A DNA stretch of 64,000 bases from Streptomyces antarcticus (GCF_026627255.1 NZ_JAPNLM010000027.1:36844-100843); one strand, 5' to 3'; positions 8,728-16,121 are shown, counted from the first letter of the stretch. The notes: generated by a model not told the origin, from the letters alone. Made by a program: numbers and translations.

Positions 8728-10008
8728 TCACGCGTGGGCGGCGGCGAGGAAGAGCAGGTCCTCGGCGGTCGAGCGGGGTCCTGCGCCGGCGGGTTCCCGG
8801 TACTCGGCGATGCGATGGGGGCCCTGGCGCGGGGACTGCGCGGACGCGGGCGCGACACGGCGGCGGTCGAGGTCGGAGACCGGGTGGATGACCGGGGCCC
8901 GGCCCTGTGAGGTGGGCCAGACGACGCCGCCTTCGGCGAGCATCGGGATCTTGTCGAGGTCGACGCCGAACTTCTTGCCGAGGAGCTCGAAGCTGAGGTC
9001 CTCCAGGCCGTCGATGATCCAGTTGGCGAAGGCGATGATGCCGTTGAACGGGCCGGTGACGGCGGCGAGGACGGCCTGGGCGCCGGTGGACACCATGCGG
9101 CCGATGCCGCCGAGGGCGCTGGAGAGGGCGGTGCGGACGCGGGCGAAGGCTCCGGGGAGCGTGCCGGTCAGGAAGCTGATCACCGGGCGGATCGGAGCCA
9201 TGATCGCGTTGAACGCGCCGGAGGCGATCCCGCGCAGGGCGCTGGTGGCCGAGCGCGCGGAACTGCCGGTCCCGGAGAAGCCGCTGACGGCTCCGCGCAG
9301 ACCGCCGACCACCGACGAGATGACCGCGGAGTACCCCTTGAAGTACGTGGTCACGATCGTGGCGACGGCGGTCAGCACCGGAATGAGGAACTTCAGGTAG
9401 CCCTCGAAGACCTGGAGGACGACGGTGAAGGTCTGCTCGATGAACTTCTGCCCGGTCTCGGAGTTCATGGCGAGCTCGATGAGCCAGGCGCCGAGCGGGA
9501 TCAGGATGCCGAGGACGAAGCCGAGCGGGTTGGCCCGCATGGCCACGTTGATGGCGGTCATGACGACCGCGCCCACGGTCATGGCGATGCCGAAGGTGCT
9601 CATGAGCGTGGAGACGATCCCGATGGCCGGCAGCAGCCCGGCGATGACGGCGAGTACGCCGCTGGTCTTCCTGCCCATCTTCCGCAGTGACGTCACGGCC
9701 CCGCGGGCTCCGGAGTCCACCCGCTTGGTGCCGGTGGAGGCGCGGGTGGCGGAGCGGGCGACCTTGGCCGCGGAGGTCGCGGCGGCGGTGGCCTGGGTCT
9801 TCAGCGTCGACAGGATCTTGCCGGCCGGGGAGGCCGCCGACGCGAGCCCTGTCGCGTCGGTGGCGGCCTTCTTCGCCGTCGAGCCGATCTGCTTCAGCGA
9901 CGAGGTGACCTGGCGGGCGTTCCGGGTGGCCGCCACGGCGTGGGTACGGACACCGTTCATCGACCTCGTGAGCCGGCCGAAGGGGTTCGCGACGACGGCC
10001 GCACTCAT
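8728..10008 (-). CDS. Tape-measure-like protein 3 (membrane-active C-terminal paralogue)
   Basis: The product is 426 residues. It has a basic helical N-terminus of about 110 residues, strongly hydrophobic segments at about 115-180 (LAVIAGLLPAIGIVSTLMST, FVLGILIPLGAWLIELAM) and helical repeats up to 330. Then comes KFGVDLDKIPMLAEGGVVWP and a C-terminal STAEDLLFLAAAHA. The last two motifs match protein 2 (SFGVSLPTIPMLATGGVVMP and RTADALMYLAKARG), so the two are paralogues. It overlaps the preceding gene by 4 nt (ATGA). Tape-measure proteins fill the tail tube, set its length and can insert into target membranes. At 426 residues it is short for a siphophage tape measure. Confidence 0.78.
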   Translation of the reverse strand: MSAAVVANPFGRLTRSMNGVRTHAVAATRNARQVTSSLKQIGSTAKKAATDATGLASAASPAGKILSTLKTQATAAATSAAKVARSATRASTGTKRVDSGARGAVTSLRKMGRKTSGVLAVIAGLLPAIGIVSTLMSTFGIAMTVGAVVMTAINVAMRANPLGFVLGILIPLGAWLIELAMNSETGQKFIEQTFTVVLQVFEGYLKFLIPVLTAVATIVTTYFKGYSAVISSVVGGLRGAVSGFSGTGSSARSATSALRGIASGAFNAIMAPIRPVISFLTGTLPGAFARVRTALSSALGGIGRMVSTGAQAVLAAVTGPFNGIIAFANWIIDGLEDLSFELLGKKFGVDLDKIPMLAEGGVVWPTSQGRAPVIHPVSDLDRRRVAPASAQSPRQGPHRIAEYREPAGAGPRSTAEDLLFLAAAHA

Positions 10009-11204
10009 CCTCGCGCCTTGGCCAGGTACATGAGCGCGTCGGCGGTGCGCTGCGGGTCGGTGTTCTGGGCGGCGTAGTAGTGCTCGATGTGCAGGGCGGA
10101 GCCCTCACCGGAGCTCCGGGCGGCGGAGGTCATCCGGGCGCGGGCGGCCGTACGGGTGAGCAGGCGGTCGAGCTTGGACAGCGGCAGGACCGCTTCGGCC
10201 TCGCCGGCCTCGGCGAGGATCGCCGGGACACCGCCGCTGCGCGGCATGACCACGCCGCCGGTGGCGAGCATGGGGATGGTGGGCAGGCTGACGCCGAAGC
10301 TCTTGCCGCCGACGAAGGGGACCCAGCCGGGGACGCTGACGCGGATGCGGTTGATCCGCCCGATCATCGAGTTGATCAGGCCGATGACCGAGTTGATGGG
10401 GGATCGGACCGCTCCGAGGATGGCCCCGAAGGCGCCGGACGCGATGCCCCTGAGCCCGTTCCAGGCGTTGGACATCGCGTTCTTGACGGAGTTGAAGGCC
10501 CCCGGGATGGCCGACTTGATCCAGTTGACCACCGGCATGATGACGGCCTTGATGCCGTTCCACGCGCTGCTGATGACCGAGCGGACGGCGTTCATGACGG
10601 TGCTGATGACCGACCGGATGCCGTTGAAGGCGGACTTCACGGCGCTGCCGATGGCCCGCACGATCGGCATGACGGCGTTCTTGACGCTGTTCCAGACCGA
10701 CTTGATCAGGTTGCCGGCGCTTCGGATGATCGGGCCGATCACCTTGATGACCGTGGAGATGACGGAGCGGATCGCGTTGAACGCGGTCCGGATCACGGTC
10801 TGCATGGTCTTCGAGCGCATCGCCATTTCGATGATCTTCTCGATGAGCGGCATGAACAGTTCGAGCAGCCGGGCGAGGAAGTTGCCCCGCATGGACTTGT
10901 TGAGCTTGTCCTGGCCCGAGGCGGCCCGGTCGGCGCCGGTCTTGAACCGGCCGAGCTGGGTGCCGGCCCGCTGACCGGTCTGCCCGGCCTTGGACATGGC
11001 GCGTTCGGCCTGGTCGGCGGCTGTCTTGAGGCTCTTGAGCTGCCCGGTGGAGCCCTGGGCGTTCGTACGGAGCGTCTTGAGCTGGCCGGAAGCGCCGCGA
11101 CTGGCGTCGCCGACCCGCTTGACGGGGGCCGCGGCACCGGACGCCTGCGTCTTGAGGTTGCGCAGGGCGTCCGAGGCGCGCTTGGTGGAACTCGCGAGAG
11201 ACAT
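10005..11204 (-). CDS. Tape-measure-like protein 2
   Basis: The product is 399 residues. A Lys/Arg/Ala-rich coiled N-terminus (1-105) precedes a run of amphipathic repeats (105-290) in which AFNAIRSVIST, AFNGIRSVIST, WNSVKNAVMP and WNGIKAVIMP recur, a pattern typical of phage tape measures. The tail holds SFGVSLPTIPMLATGGVVMP, EAEAVLPLSKLDRLL and the ending RTADALMYLAKARG. The repeats and both end motifs connect it to the next gene. It lies between tape-measure-like proteins 1 and 3 in one operon, so the tape-measure function appears to be spread over or duplicated among three short proteins. Confidence 0.8.
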   Translation of the reverse strand: MSLASSTKRASDALRNLKTQASGAAAPVKRVGDASRGASGQLKTLRTNAQGSTGQLKSLKTAADQAERAMSKAGQTGQRAGTQLGRFKTGADRAASGQDKLNKSMRGNFLARLLELFMPLIEKIIEMAMRSKTMQTVIRTAFNAIRSVISTVIKVIGPIIRSAGNLIKSVWNSVKNAVMPIVRAIGSAVKSAFNGIRSVISTVMNAVRSVISSAWNGIKAVIMPVVNWIKSAIPGAFNSVKNAMSNAWNGLRGIASGAFGAILGAVRSPINSVIGLINSMIGRINRIRVSVPGWVPFVGGKSFGVSLPTIPMLATGGVVMPRSGGVPAILAEAGEAEAVLPLSKLDRLLTRTAARARMTSAARSSGEGSALHIEHYYAAQNTDPQRTADALMYLAKARG

Positions 11205-11239
11205 GGTGGTTACACCTCCTTTGTGGGTGGGGTTGCGGA

Positions 11240-12358
11240 TCAGGCGCCGAGGTTGCCGGCGGTGGCCGCGGCGGCCGTGCTGACACCCCGCAGTGCGGGA
11301 CCCAGGGGGGTGAGGGAGCCGGTGAGGCGACGGGCGGCTTTGTCGAGGCTGTTGGCGGCCCCGGCGGCAGAGCGCATGTCGCCCGACTTGGGGATGTTCT
11401 CGGGCTTGAGGTTCCTGATGACGACCTTGAGGCGCAGCAGGGCCTGGGTCGCGGCCCTCACGTCATCGATCTTCAGCCGACCGATCGCGCTGGCGAGCTT
11501 CCCGATGGCACCGGCGTAATCGCGGGTCTTCTTGGGGTTCGAGTTGTTCACGGCGCCAGTGATCTTGCTCATACCCCTGGCCACCGAGACCATCGCCTGG
11601 TGGTTGATGCCGGTGATGGCCCCGGAGACCGCCTTGACGCCCTCTCCCGCCTTGATCGCCCGGCTCTCGCTCGGCAGCTTCTTGAAGTTCGAGATGAAGT
11701 CGGGGGCGTACCTGTTGAACGCCGCCAGGCGAGGGTTCAGCGCTTCGAGCTGCGCCCGCAGCGGTCCGAAGTCCGCGTCGCGCGGGATGGAGGCCATGCC
11801 ACCGCCAGCGGCCTGCTCACGAGTCGTGATCTGATCCCGGGTCTGACGTTCCCATCTGTTCGTGTCCGGATTCAGGGTGGCGGCCCTGCCGGTCGCGGCG
11901 AACTGCGCATCGCGGACGGCTTCGAGCACCGCCCTCTTGAGCCAGATGACCGCGCCGCCGATGGCCAACGGGACGATGAGGCCCAAGGCGGCGTAAAGGG
12001 TGTATTCCCACTTGGCCTCGTGGCCCTCGTACCATTTCTCGACTGCGGCGCCGATCCCGTCGAGCCCGCCCGCCTCGAAGAACTCGGACAACGGCTCCTT
12101 CTGGAGCTCCTCGTACATCTCCGCGAACCGCTTGACGAAGTCGAACGGCAGCAGGTCGTCAGTGACGACCTTGGGACTGAACGAGATGAGGCTCATCTTG
12201 AGCTCGGTGACGGGGAAGACTTCAGTCTTCGGCTGTTTGTCGGGGTCCTTCTCCTGGTGATCCGTGTCGTACTTCGCGGTGACCGCCCAGTTGTAATGGA
12301 GGAGCGAAGCCTTGAGCTCCCTGAGCTGCTCGGAGACTTCCCCTATCGTTTCTGCCAT
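11240..12358 (-). CDS. Tape-measure-like protein 1 with one membrane segment
   Basis: The product is 372 residues. It is mostly helical with one clear hydrophobic segment at about 119-140 (TLYAALGLIVPLAIGGAVIWL). An acidic region precedes it and a long basic helical region follows (about 190-350, with VSVARGMSKITGAVNN and IDDVRAATQALLRLKVVIRN). The ending (SLTPLGPALRGVSTAAAATA) is unlike proteins 2 and 3. A strong GGAGGAA site precedes the ATG. GC content is visibly lower and codon use less biased around 11.6-12.3 kb than in its neighbours. It may be the N-terminal section of a split tape measure or a separate chaperone-like partner. Confidence 0.7.
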   Translation of the reverse strand: MAETIGEVSEQLRELKASLLHYNWAVTAKYDTDHQEKDPDKQPKTEVFPVTELKMSLISFSPKVVTDDLLPFDFVKRFAEMYEELQKEPLSEFFEAGGLDGIGAAVEKWYEGHEAKWEYTLYAALGLIVPLAIGGAVIWLKRAVLEAVRDAQFAATGRAATLNPDTNRWERQTRDQITTREQAAGGGMASIPRDADFGPLRAQLEALNPRLAAFNRYAPDFISNFKKLPSESRAIKAGEGVKAVSGAITGINHQAMVSVARGMSKITGAVNNSNPKKTRDYAGAIGKLASAIGRLKIDDVRAATQALLRLKVVIRNLKPENIPKSGDMRSAAGAANSLDKAARRLTGSLTPLGPALRGVSTAAAATAGNLGA

Positions 12359-12399
12359 GGATTCCTCCGCTTCCGGCCGGTGACGGCCAAGCACCAAGA

Positions 12400-12430
12400 A
12401 GCCCCCGCCGGTCGAACATTGGCGGGGGCT
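12400..12430 (-). terminator. Hairpin between the 64-residue protein gene and the tape-measure genes
   Basis: AGCCCCCGCC (12400-12409) pairs perfectly with GGCGGGGGCT (12421-12430) around an 11-nt loop. It lies 22 nt after the stop of the small gene and about 40 nt before the tape-measure start. No U-tract is obvious, which is common for Streptomyces terminators. It may terminate in part or stabilise the upstream message. Confidence 0.6.
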
Positions 12431-12452
12431 CGGTCGTAAGAAGGGCAGGGGG

Positions 12453-12647
12453 CTACTGCGTGGGGCGCCGCGACTCGGCGAGGGCGTCGTTCCAGCCCGC
12501 CGTGTACGCGCGGGTCTCACGGCTGGTGATCTCGGCGTGCAGGCGGCCGAGGAGCGCCCTCTTGTCGAGGGGGGCGGGTCCGTCCAAGAGCTGGCAGAGG
12601 CGGTCGTGGAGCGTGATCTGCGGTGATCCCTCGGCCTGCTGGGTCAT
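12453..12647 (-). CDS. 64-residue hypothetical protein, first gene downstream of the LexA-like boxes
   Basis: The protein starts MTQQAEGSPQITLHDRLCQLL and ends in a helix SRETRAYTAGWNDALAESRRP. The motif RET-x-A-(Y/F)-TAGW-xx-A-(L/M)-AE also occurs at residues 54-70 of the divergent 309-residue gene next door, so the two are related over this part. The ATG at 12647 is chosen because a GGAAGGCAGG site precedes it. A longer in-frame start at 12752 exists but would run through the LexA-like boxes. The family is not recognised. It may be a small regulator or a virion-associated factor specific to this locus. Confidence 0.6.
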   Translation of the reverse strand: MTQQAEGSPQITLHDRLCQLLDGPAPLDKRALLGRLHAEITSRETRAYTAGWNDALAESRRPTQ

Positions 12648-12720
12648 GGACGCCTGCCTTCCAGTTACTTGCCCTTGCTGTGTGGTGGCGCCGCGGACGA
12701 GGAGCGGGGGCACCAGTTGA

Positions 12721-12760
12721 TCGAACGGGTGTACGAATCGAGTTTGGAACATCCGTTCGT
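12721..12760. promoter_or_regulatory. Two tandem LexA (SOS) box-like palindromes
   Basis: TCGAACGGGTGTACGA (12721-12736) matches the actinobacterial LexA consensus TCGAAC-N4-GTTCGA at 11 of 12 defined positions. TGGAACATCCGTTCGT (12745-12760) matches at 10 of 12. Their centres are 24 bp apart. They lie 74-113 bp upstream of the 64-residue gene that heads the tape-measure/adhesin/lysis half of the locus, and about 180 bp upstream of the divergent 309-residue gene. The consensus is established for Streptomyces LexA; binding here is inferred. Confidence 0.5.
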
Positions 12761-12941
12761 CGTTTGTCGAGCTCGATAGCCCTTATGGCGCGTCCGGGCG
12801 CGTCGTCCGAGGGGCTGGTTGAGGCCGGAACAGGGGGTTTCCGGGCGACCGGGTACGCTGGAACCCTGTTCCCCGGCCCGGGAAAACGCGGGTCACGTGG
12901 GGCGTGAGGGGAGCCCGGGGGTGGGAAGGCAGTGCTGACGC

Positions 12942-13871
12942 ATGAACAGGAACACCGGGGCCAAGGCGCGTGAGCAAGCCGTCGACTGGCTTGAAATAGC
13001 CGCAGACCTGCCTCATCTGTTCGCCAGACTGTCCGAGCTCGTTCACGGAGCGGGCTACGCGCCGGAGGACGTCGTTCTGATACCCCGCTCCGAGCTCGAC
13101 CGCCGCGAGACCGCCGCCTTCACCGCCGGCTGGGCCGAGGCCATGGCCGAGGACCTGCCCCGCCTGCGGCGCGAGTATGAGAAGCGGATCGCCGAGGCGT
13201 ACGCCGCCGGTAACTCCGGCCGCCGGGGCGGGCCGAGGGGCCCGGGTCACGGCCAGGGCGCCGAGGTGATCCGGCTGCCGTTCGCCGCGCTGGTCGAGCC
13301 GCCCGCTCCGGTGCGCGAGGTCGAGGAGCGCATGCGCCGGGCCCAGGCCCTCCTCGGCAGGCAGTCGGAGACCGGCCACGCCCAGGCCACCGAGGACGAC
13401 GACCAGGCCGCCGGACGGCCGCGCCGTCATGACGGTCCGGACGCGGCCGAGGAGCTCGCGGGGGTCGAGGAGCAGCCCGCGGACTCCGCGGAGCCCGGCG
13501 GGACGGGCGGGCAGGAGCCGCCGGACGCGTCCGGCGGCGAGGGCGGGGCCGTCGGGTCCGACGGGTCCGACGGGTCCGACGACGCGGGCGCCGCGCGCGC
13601 GAGCGGGGAGGCGCCGCTCTTCGCCCAGCAGGTCCGCGAGAAGCGGACGCCGCCGACCAGCCGTAAGGTCGTACGCCGCAACGGGCGGCCCATCGTGCCT
13701 CCGCTGGAGGCGGTCCCCGCGCAGTCCCGCCCGCACGGGCAGTCCGCGGAGTCCCAGGGGGCCGGCGAGCCCAGGCGGCGGAACCTGACGTCCCGGGCCC
13801 GCGCGCTCGCGGAGGACATGGAGACGAAGGCGGGCGGAACCAGGCCCGTGGCCCCGGAGGGCAGCCGCTGA
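12942..13871 (+). CDS. Locus-specific hypothetical protein, opposite strand inside the tail module
   Basis: The product is 309 residues. Residues 1-95 are helical and look folded (AREQAVDWLEIAADLPHLFARLSELVHG, then RRETAAFTAGWAEAMAEDLPRLRREYEKRI). Residues 100-260 are low-complexity and acidic, with a GSD tripeptide repeat encoded by three copies of GGGTCCGAC at 13554-13580. The end is basic (TSRKVVRRNGRPIVPP, RRRNLTSRARALAEDM). It shares the RETxAxTAGW motif with the divergent 64-residue protein. It is read against the flanking tail genes and ends 34 bp from the chaperone gene. I do not recognise a family; a regulatory or assembly role is a guess. Confidence 0.7.
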   Translation: MNRNTGAKAREQAVDWLEIAADLPHLFARLSELVHGAGYAPEDVVLIPRSELDRRETAAFTAGWAEAMAEDLPRLRREYEKRIAEAYAAGNSGRRGGPRGPGHGQGAEVIRLPFAALVEPPAPVREVEERMRRAQALLGRQSETGHAQATEDDDQAAGRPRRHDGPDAAEELAGVEEQPADSAEPGGTGGQEPPDASGGEGGAVGSDGSDGSDDAGAARASGEAPLFAQQVREKRTPPTSRKVVRRNGRPIVPPLEAVPAQSRPHGQSAESQGAGEPRRRNLTSRARALAEDMETKAGGTRPVAPEGSR

Positions 13872-13905
13872 CGCGGCGCCCGCCGGGGCCTGGTGTGCGG
13901 GGAGC

Positions 13906-14352
13906 TCAGCCGAAGAACCGGACGAGCTGCTGCGGTGAGGGACCCGGTTCGGCGGCTGCCGGCGGGTCGGCGTCGGCGTCCGCGGCGTCCGCGTCCGGCC
14001 CGGCGGCGCCCGAGTCGGGTTTGCCGTTCGGCCGGGGCACCGGTTCCGGTGCCTCCAGCGGCTCGGCGTCCTCCTCGGAGTTGACCGAGGCGAACATCCA
14101 GTTCGCTGCCGCGAGATGGTCCACCGTCGCCGCCAGCAGGTGGTCGGTCACCGACCAGTCGGCGGCCTCGCCGAACAGCTCACGGTTGACGGAGCTCTCC
14201 CGCGGCAGGTGTTTGACCAGGACCATCAGGCGCCGCGAGGAGAGCTCCCCGCGGTGCCAGTCGAGCAGGTCCTTGCCGTAATAGCGGAGCAGGTCCGCCT
14301 CGAGGGCCTCGGCGTGTTCGTCGACGAACTCGACGAGGCTCAGCCTTCCCCC
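13906..14352 (-). CDS. Tail assembly chaperone, T-part reached by -1 frameshift (gpT-like)
   Basis: The frame from about 14352 down to 13906 continues the preceding gpG-like gene in the -1 frame. It contains LVEFVDEHAEALEADLLRYY, GKDLLDWHRGELSSRRLMVL and DWSVTDHLLAATVDHLAAAN, which is the classic second half of actinophage tail assembly chaperones, followed by a low-complexity acidic tail (SEEDAEPLEAPEPVPRPNG). The first ATG in this frame is at 14226 and would remove about 40 conserved residues, so independent initiation there is unlikely. The slippery candidate is GGGGGAA at 14352-14346, just before the gpG stop. The fused G-T product binds the tape measure and the tail protein during assembly. 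Confidence 0.75.
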   Translation of the reverse strand, partial: GGRLSLVEFVDEHAEALEADLLRYYGKDLLDWHRGELSSRRLMVLVKHLPRESSVNRELFGEAADWSVTDHLLAATVDHLAAANWMFASVNSEEDAEPLEAPEPVPRPNGKPDSGAAGPDADAADADADPPAAAEPGPSPQQLVRFFG

Positions 14353-14630
14353 AGGCCGAGCCCGGACTCCTTGCCATAGGCCTCGAGGATCGCGGCGATG
14401 TCCTGCATCGTGATGTCGTGCTGCTCGAACTCCGCGAACTGCTTCTCGCCCAGCAGGAGCCGGAGCAGGCCGTCCACGTCGTTGTCGTCGAGCTTGCGCA
14501 GCCCCTTGGCGGCGGAGCGGGAGAGCTCGGTGGGGAGGGTGTAGGTCGCGCCGTCCAGCTCGAAGGACCAGGTACGGCCGAGGGCCTCCTGGCGCTGGGC
14601 GCGGGCCGCGTTGACGTCGAAGCCTGCCAT
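14340..14630 (-). CDS. Tail assembly chaperone, G-part (gpG-like)
   Basis: The product is 96 residues (MAGFDVNAARAQRQEALGRT, FELDGATYTLPTELSRSAAK, DDNDVDGLLRLLLGEKQFAE). It is a typical actinophage tail assembly chaperone placed between the major tail protein and the tape-measure genes. It ends in LGEG followed by TGA at 14342-14340. The run of five G residues and AA (14352-14346) three codons before the stop is the likely site where some ribosomes slip back one base to make the longer G-T product. The ratio of short to long form controls tail assembly in phages such as lambda. Confidence 0.85.
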   Translation of the reverse strand: MAGFDVNAARAQRQEALGRTWSFELDGATYTLPTELSRSAAKGLRKLDDNDVDGLLRLLLGEKQFAEFEQHDITMQDIAAILEAYGKESGLGLGEG

Positions 14631-14678
14631 GGTGATGCGTCTCCTCAGGGTGAGTGGATTCGAGAAGGGGGGAGGGAC

Positions 14679-14699
14679 GGGGCGGCGGAGGGCCGCCCC
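14679..14699 (-). terminator. Hairpin after the major tail protein gene
   Basis: GGGGCGGC (14679-14686) pairs perfectly with GCCGCCCC (14692-14699) around GGAGG. It starts directly after the stop of the major tail protein gene and before the chaperone start. It may act as a partial terminator or RNA-stabilising structure that raises tail-tube protein over downstream products. Confidence 0.5.
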
Positions 14700-14715
14700 G
14701 CCCCGAGGGGGTGGA

Positions 14716-15318
14716 TCAGACGGCGGCGTACGCGCTGTCCTTCATGACGAAGCTCGCCAGCGGCTTGTCGTCGCCCGCCGTCAGGGCGGTGAAGGTGATG
14801 CCCAGCGTGGACGCCGCCTTGCGGGCCAGCTTGATGTCGTCGGAGGCGGTGACCTGGCCGCGCGGGATGTAGAAGCGGTAGGTCACGACCGAGCCGTCAC
14901 TGGCCTTGGTGTCCGTGAACTCCAGGCCGAGGGCGCGGGCATCGGCCTTCGGGGAGTCCGCGATGTCGTAGCGGTAGATGCCGTTGGACGGGGTGGCCTC
15001 GTCGGCCACCGCGCCGCCGCCCATGAAGAACGGCAGGGTGAGCTCGTTGAACTGGAACAGCGAGAACTTCAGGCTCAGGTCCCGGTCGGAGTACGTGAAG
15101 TGCACCGGGCTGACGGCCTGCCAGGAGTCGATCGGCTCCAGCTTGTCCTTCTTGGAGAAGGTGACGCCGTCGCTGGTGGTGAAGCCGAGGTCCTTCCAGT
15201 TGGCACCCCAGTCGGTGTCCGGCTTGCCGGTGAAGGCGGTCGGCAGCGCGGTGCCGGCGGCGGCGACGAAGAGGCGGCCGCTGCCGGCGACGCGGATCTC
15301 GGACGAGTTTCCTGCCAT
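14716..15318 (-). CDS. Major tail (tube) protein
   Basis: The product is 200 residues. It starts MAGNSSEIRVAGSGRLFVAA and continues with TDWGANWKDLGFTTSDGVTF, VHFTYSDRDLSLKFSLFQFN and YRFYIPRGQVTASDDIKLAR, a well-known pattern of siphophage major tail proteins in actinophages. Hexamers of this protein stack to build the flexible tail tube. A strong ribosome site (AGGAGAAGC) precedes the ATG. It is flanked by the terminator-like protein upstream and the chaperone pair downstream, and by hairpins on both sides, as expected for the most abundant product of the cluster. No sheath protein gene accompanies it. Confidence 0.88.
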   Translation of the reverse strand: MAGNSSEIRVAGSGRLFVAAAGTALPTAFTGKPDTDWGANWKDLGFTTSDGVTFSKKDKLEPIDSWQAVSPVHFTYSDRDLSLKFSLFQFNELTLPFFMGGGAVADEATPSNGIYRYDIADSPKADARALGLEFTDTKASDGSVVTYRFYIPRGQVTASDDIKLARKAASTLGITFTALTAGDDKPLASFVMKDSAYAAV

Positions 15319-15387
15319 GGTGATGCTTCTCCTTATATAGGGGTCCGCCGCCCCGGACCGCGGGGGAATCCGGGTCCGGGTACGGCA

Positions 15388-15413
15388 AAGGCCCCGCCGG
15401 ACGGCAGGGCCTT
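15388..15413 (-). terminator. Hairpin between the tail terminator gene and the major tail protein gene
   Basis: AAGGCCCCGCC (15388-15398) pairs with GGCAGGGCCTT (15403-15413) with one mismatch around a GGAC loop. It begins about 15 nt after the stop of the 136-residue gene. If it terminates strongly, the major tail protein needs read-through or another promoter in the roughly 70 nt before its start. Confidence 0.6.
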
Positions 15414-15427
15414 GGTCTGTGGGGGCG

Positions 15428-15838
15428 TCAGAAGACGCGTACGGACACCTTGATCACGCAGACGTAGCGGTTCGCGCCGCGGTAGAGGTAGTCCGGCAGC
15501 CAGCGCGGGCCGTCCTGCTCCTCGACGTCCGTGAAGGCGTTCGAGCCGATGCTCTTGCCGATCGTGGCGAGCAGCGCGTGCCGGGCGGCGTTGGCCAGGC
15601 CGTGCGCGACCGTCTTGCTGGGGCCGTACACCTCCAGCTCGATCAGCGGCTCGTCGACGTGCAGGTCGCTGGTCCAGGCGCCGCCGCGGCGATTGACCAG
15701 GACGGCCCTCTGCGTGCCGTCGAACCCGGAGGGCGGGTCGACGGCGACGACGGCCGAGGACAGGGCGGAGTCGGCCTTGAGGACGTCGACGACCAGGGCC
15801 TCGACGTCGGGGAAGGCACTCGGAGGAGGAGTGGTCAC
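15428..15838 (-). CDS. Tail terminator-like protein, first gene of the tail operon
   Basis: The product is 136 residues: FPDVEALVVDVLKADSALSS, RRGGAWTSDLHVDEPLIELE, YGPSKTVAHGLANAARHALL and YVCVIKVSVRVF. Size, alternating alpha/beta character and place directly before the major tail protein match siphophage tail terminator (gpU-like) proteins that cap the head-proximal end of the tail tube. In a headless particle this protein would seal the free end. Its ATG is 133 nt from the 29-bp operator-like element at 15971-15999. No head-completion or connector genes precede it. Confidence 0.78.
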   Translation of the reverse strand: MTTPPPSAFPDVEALVVDVLKADSALSSAVVAVDPPSGFDGTQRAVLVNRRGGAWTSDLHVDEPLIELEVYGPSKTVAHGLANAARHALLATIGKSIGSNAFTDVEEQDGPRWLPDYLYRGANRYVCVIKVSVRVF

Positions 15839-15970
15839 GACGGTTCACCTCAGCTGGTGGATGGAGGGGATGCCGGGCGGGCCCGAAGGGGGGCGGGGGT
15901 CGGGCACCGCCCGGCGGGGGGAGCGGCCGGCCGCCGCCCGTCCTGCGGGCGCAGCTCTGCCGCTGCACCA

Positions 15971-15999
15971 ACTGTGACACGTTGCGTGCGAGCGCGCAA
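15971..15999 (-). promoter_or_regulatory. 29-bp operator/promoter element of the tail operon (copy 1)
   Basis: This 29-bp sequence is identical to 17859-17887. Its right part, TTGCGTGCGAGCGCGCAA (15982-15999), is an 18-bp near-perfect palindrome (one mismatch per arm). On the minus strand an AT-rich hexamer (TTTAGT) abuts it, suggesting that the palindrome overlaps the transcription start and acts as a repressor site. The matching copy precedes the WhiB operon and a related one precedes the XRE gene, so all three units should answer to the same DNA-binding protein. Repeat and palindrome are seen; regulation is inferred. Confidence 0.7.
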
Positions 16000-16121
16000 C
16001 TAAACCGGAGAGGTGGAGCGGACTGGTGCTGAACGCCGGGAAGCGGTGGGAGCCGACGTGGAGCGGTCCGGCCCGGGAGTGGCGGGTGCAGCGTGCGGGC
16101 GGGGGTGCGGGTCGTAGAAAC

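Noticed and set aside
12860..12872. GGAAC-CCT-GTTCC inverted repeat as a third LexA site
   Set aside because: Spacing is 3 instead of 4 and the outer bases do not match the consensus; kept out of the SOS claim.
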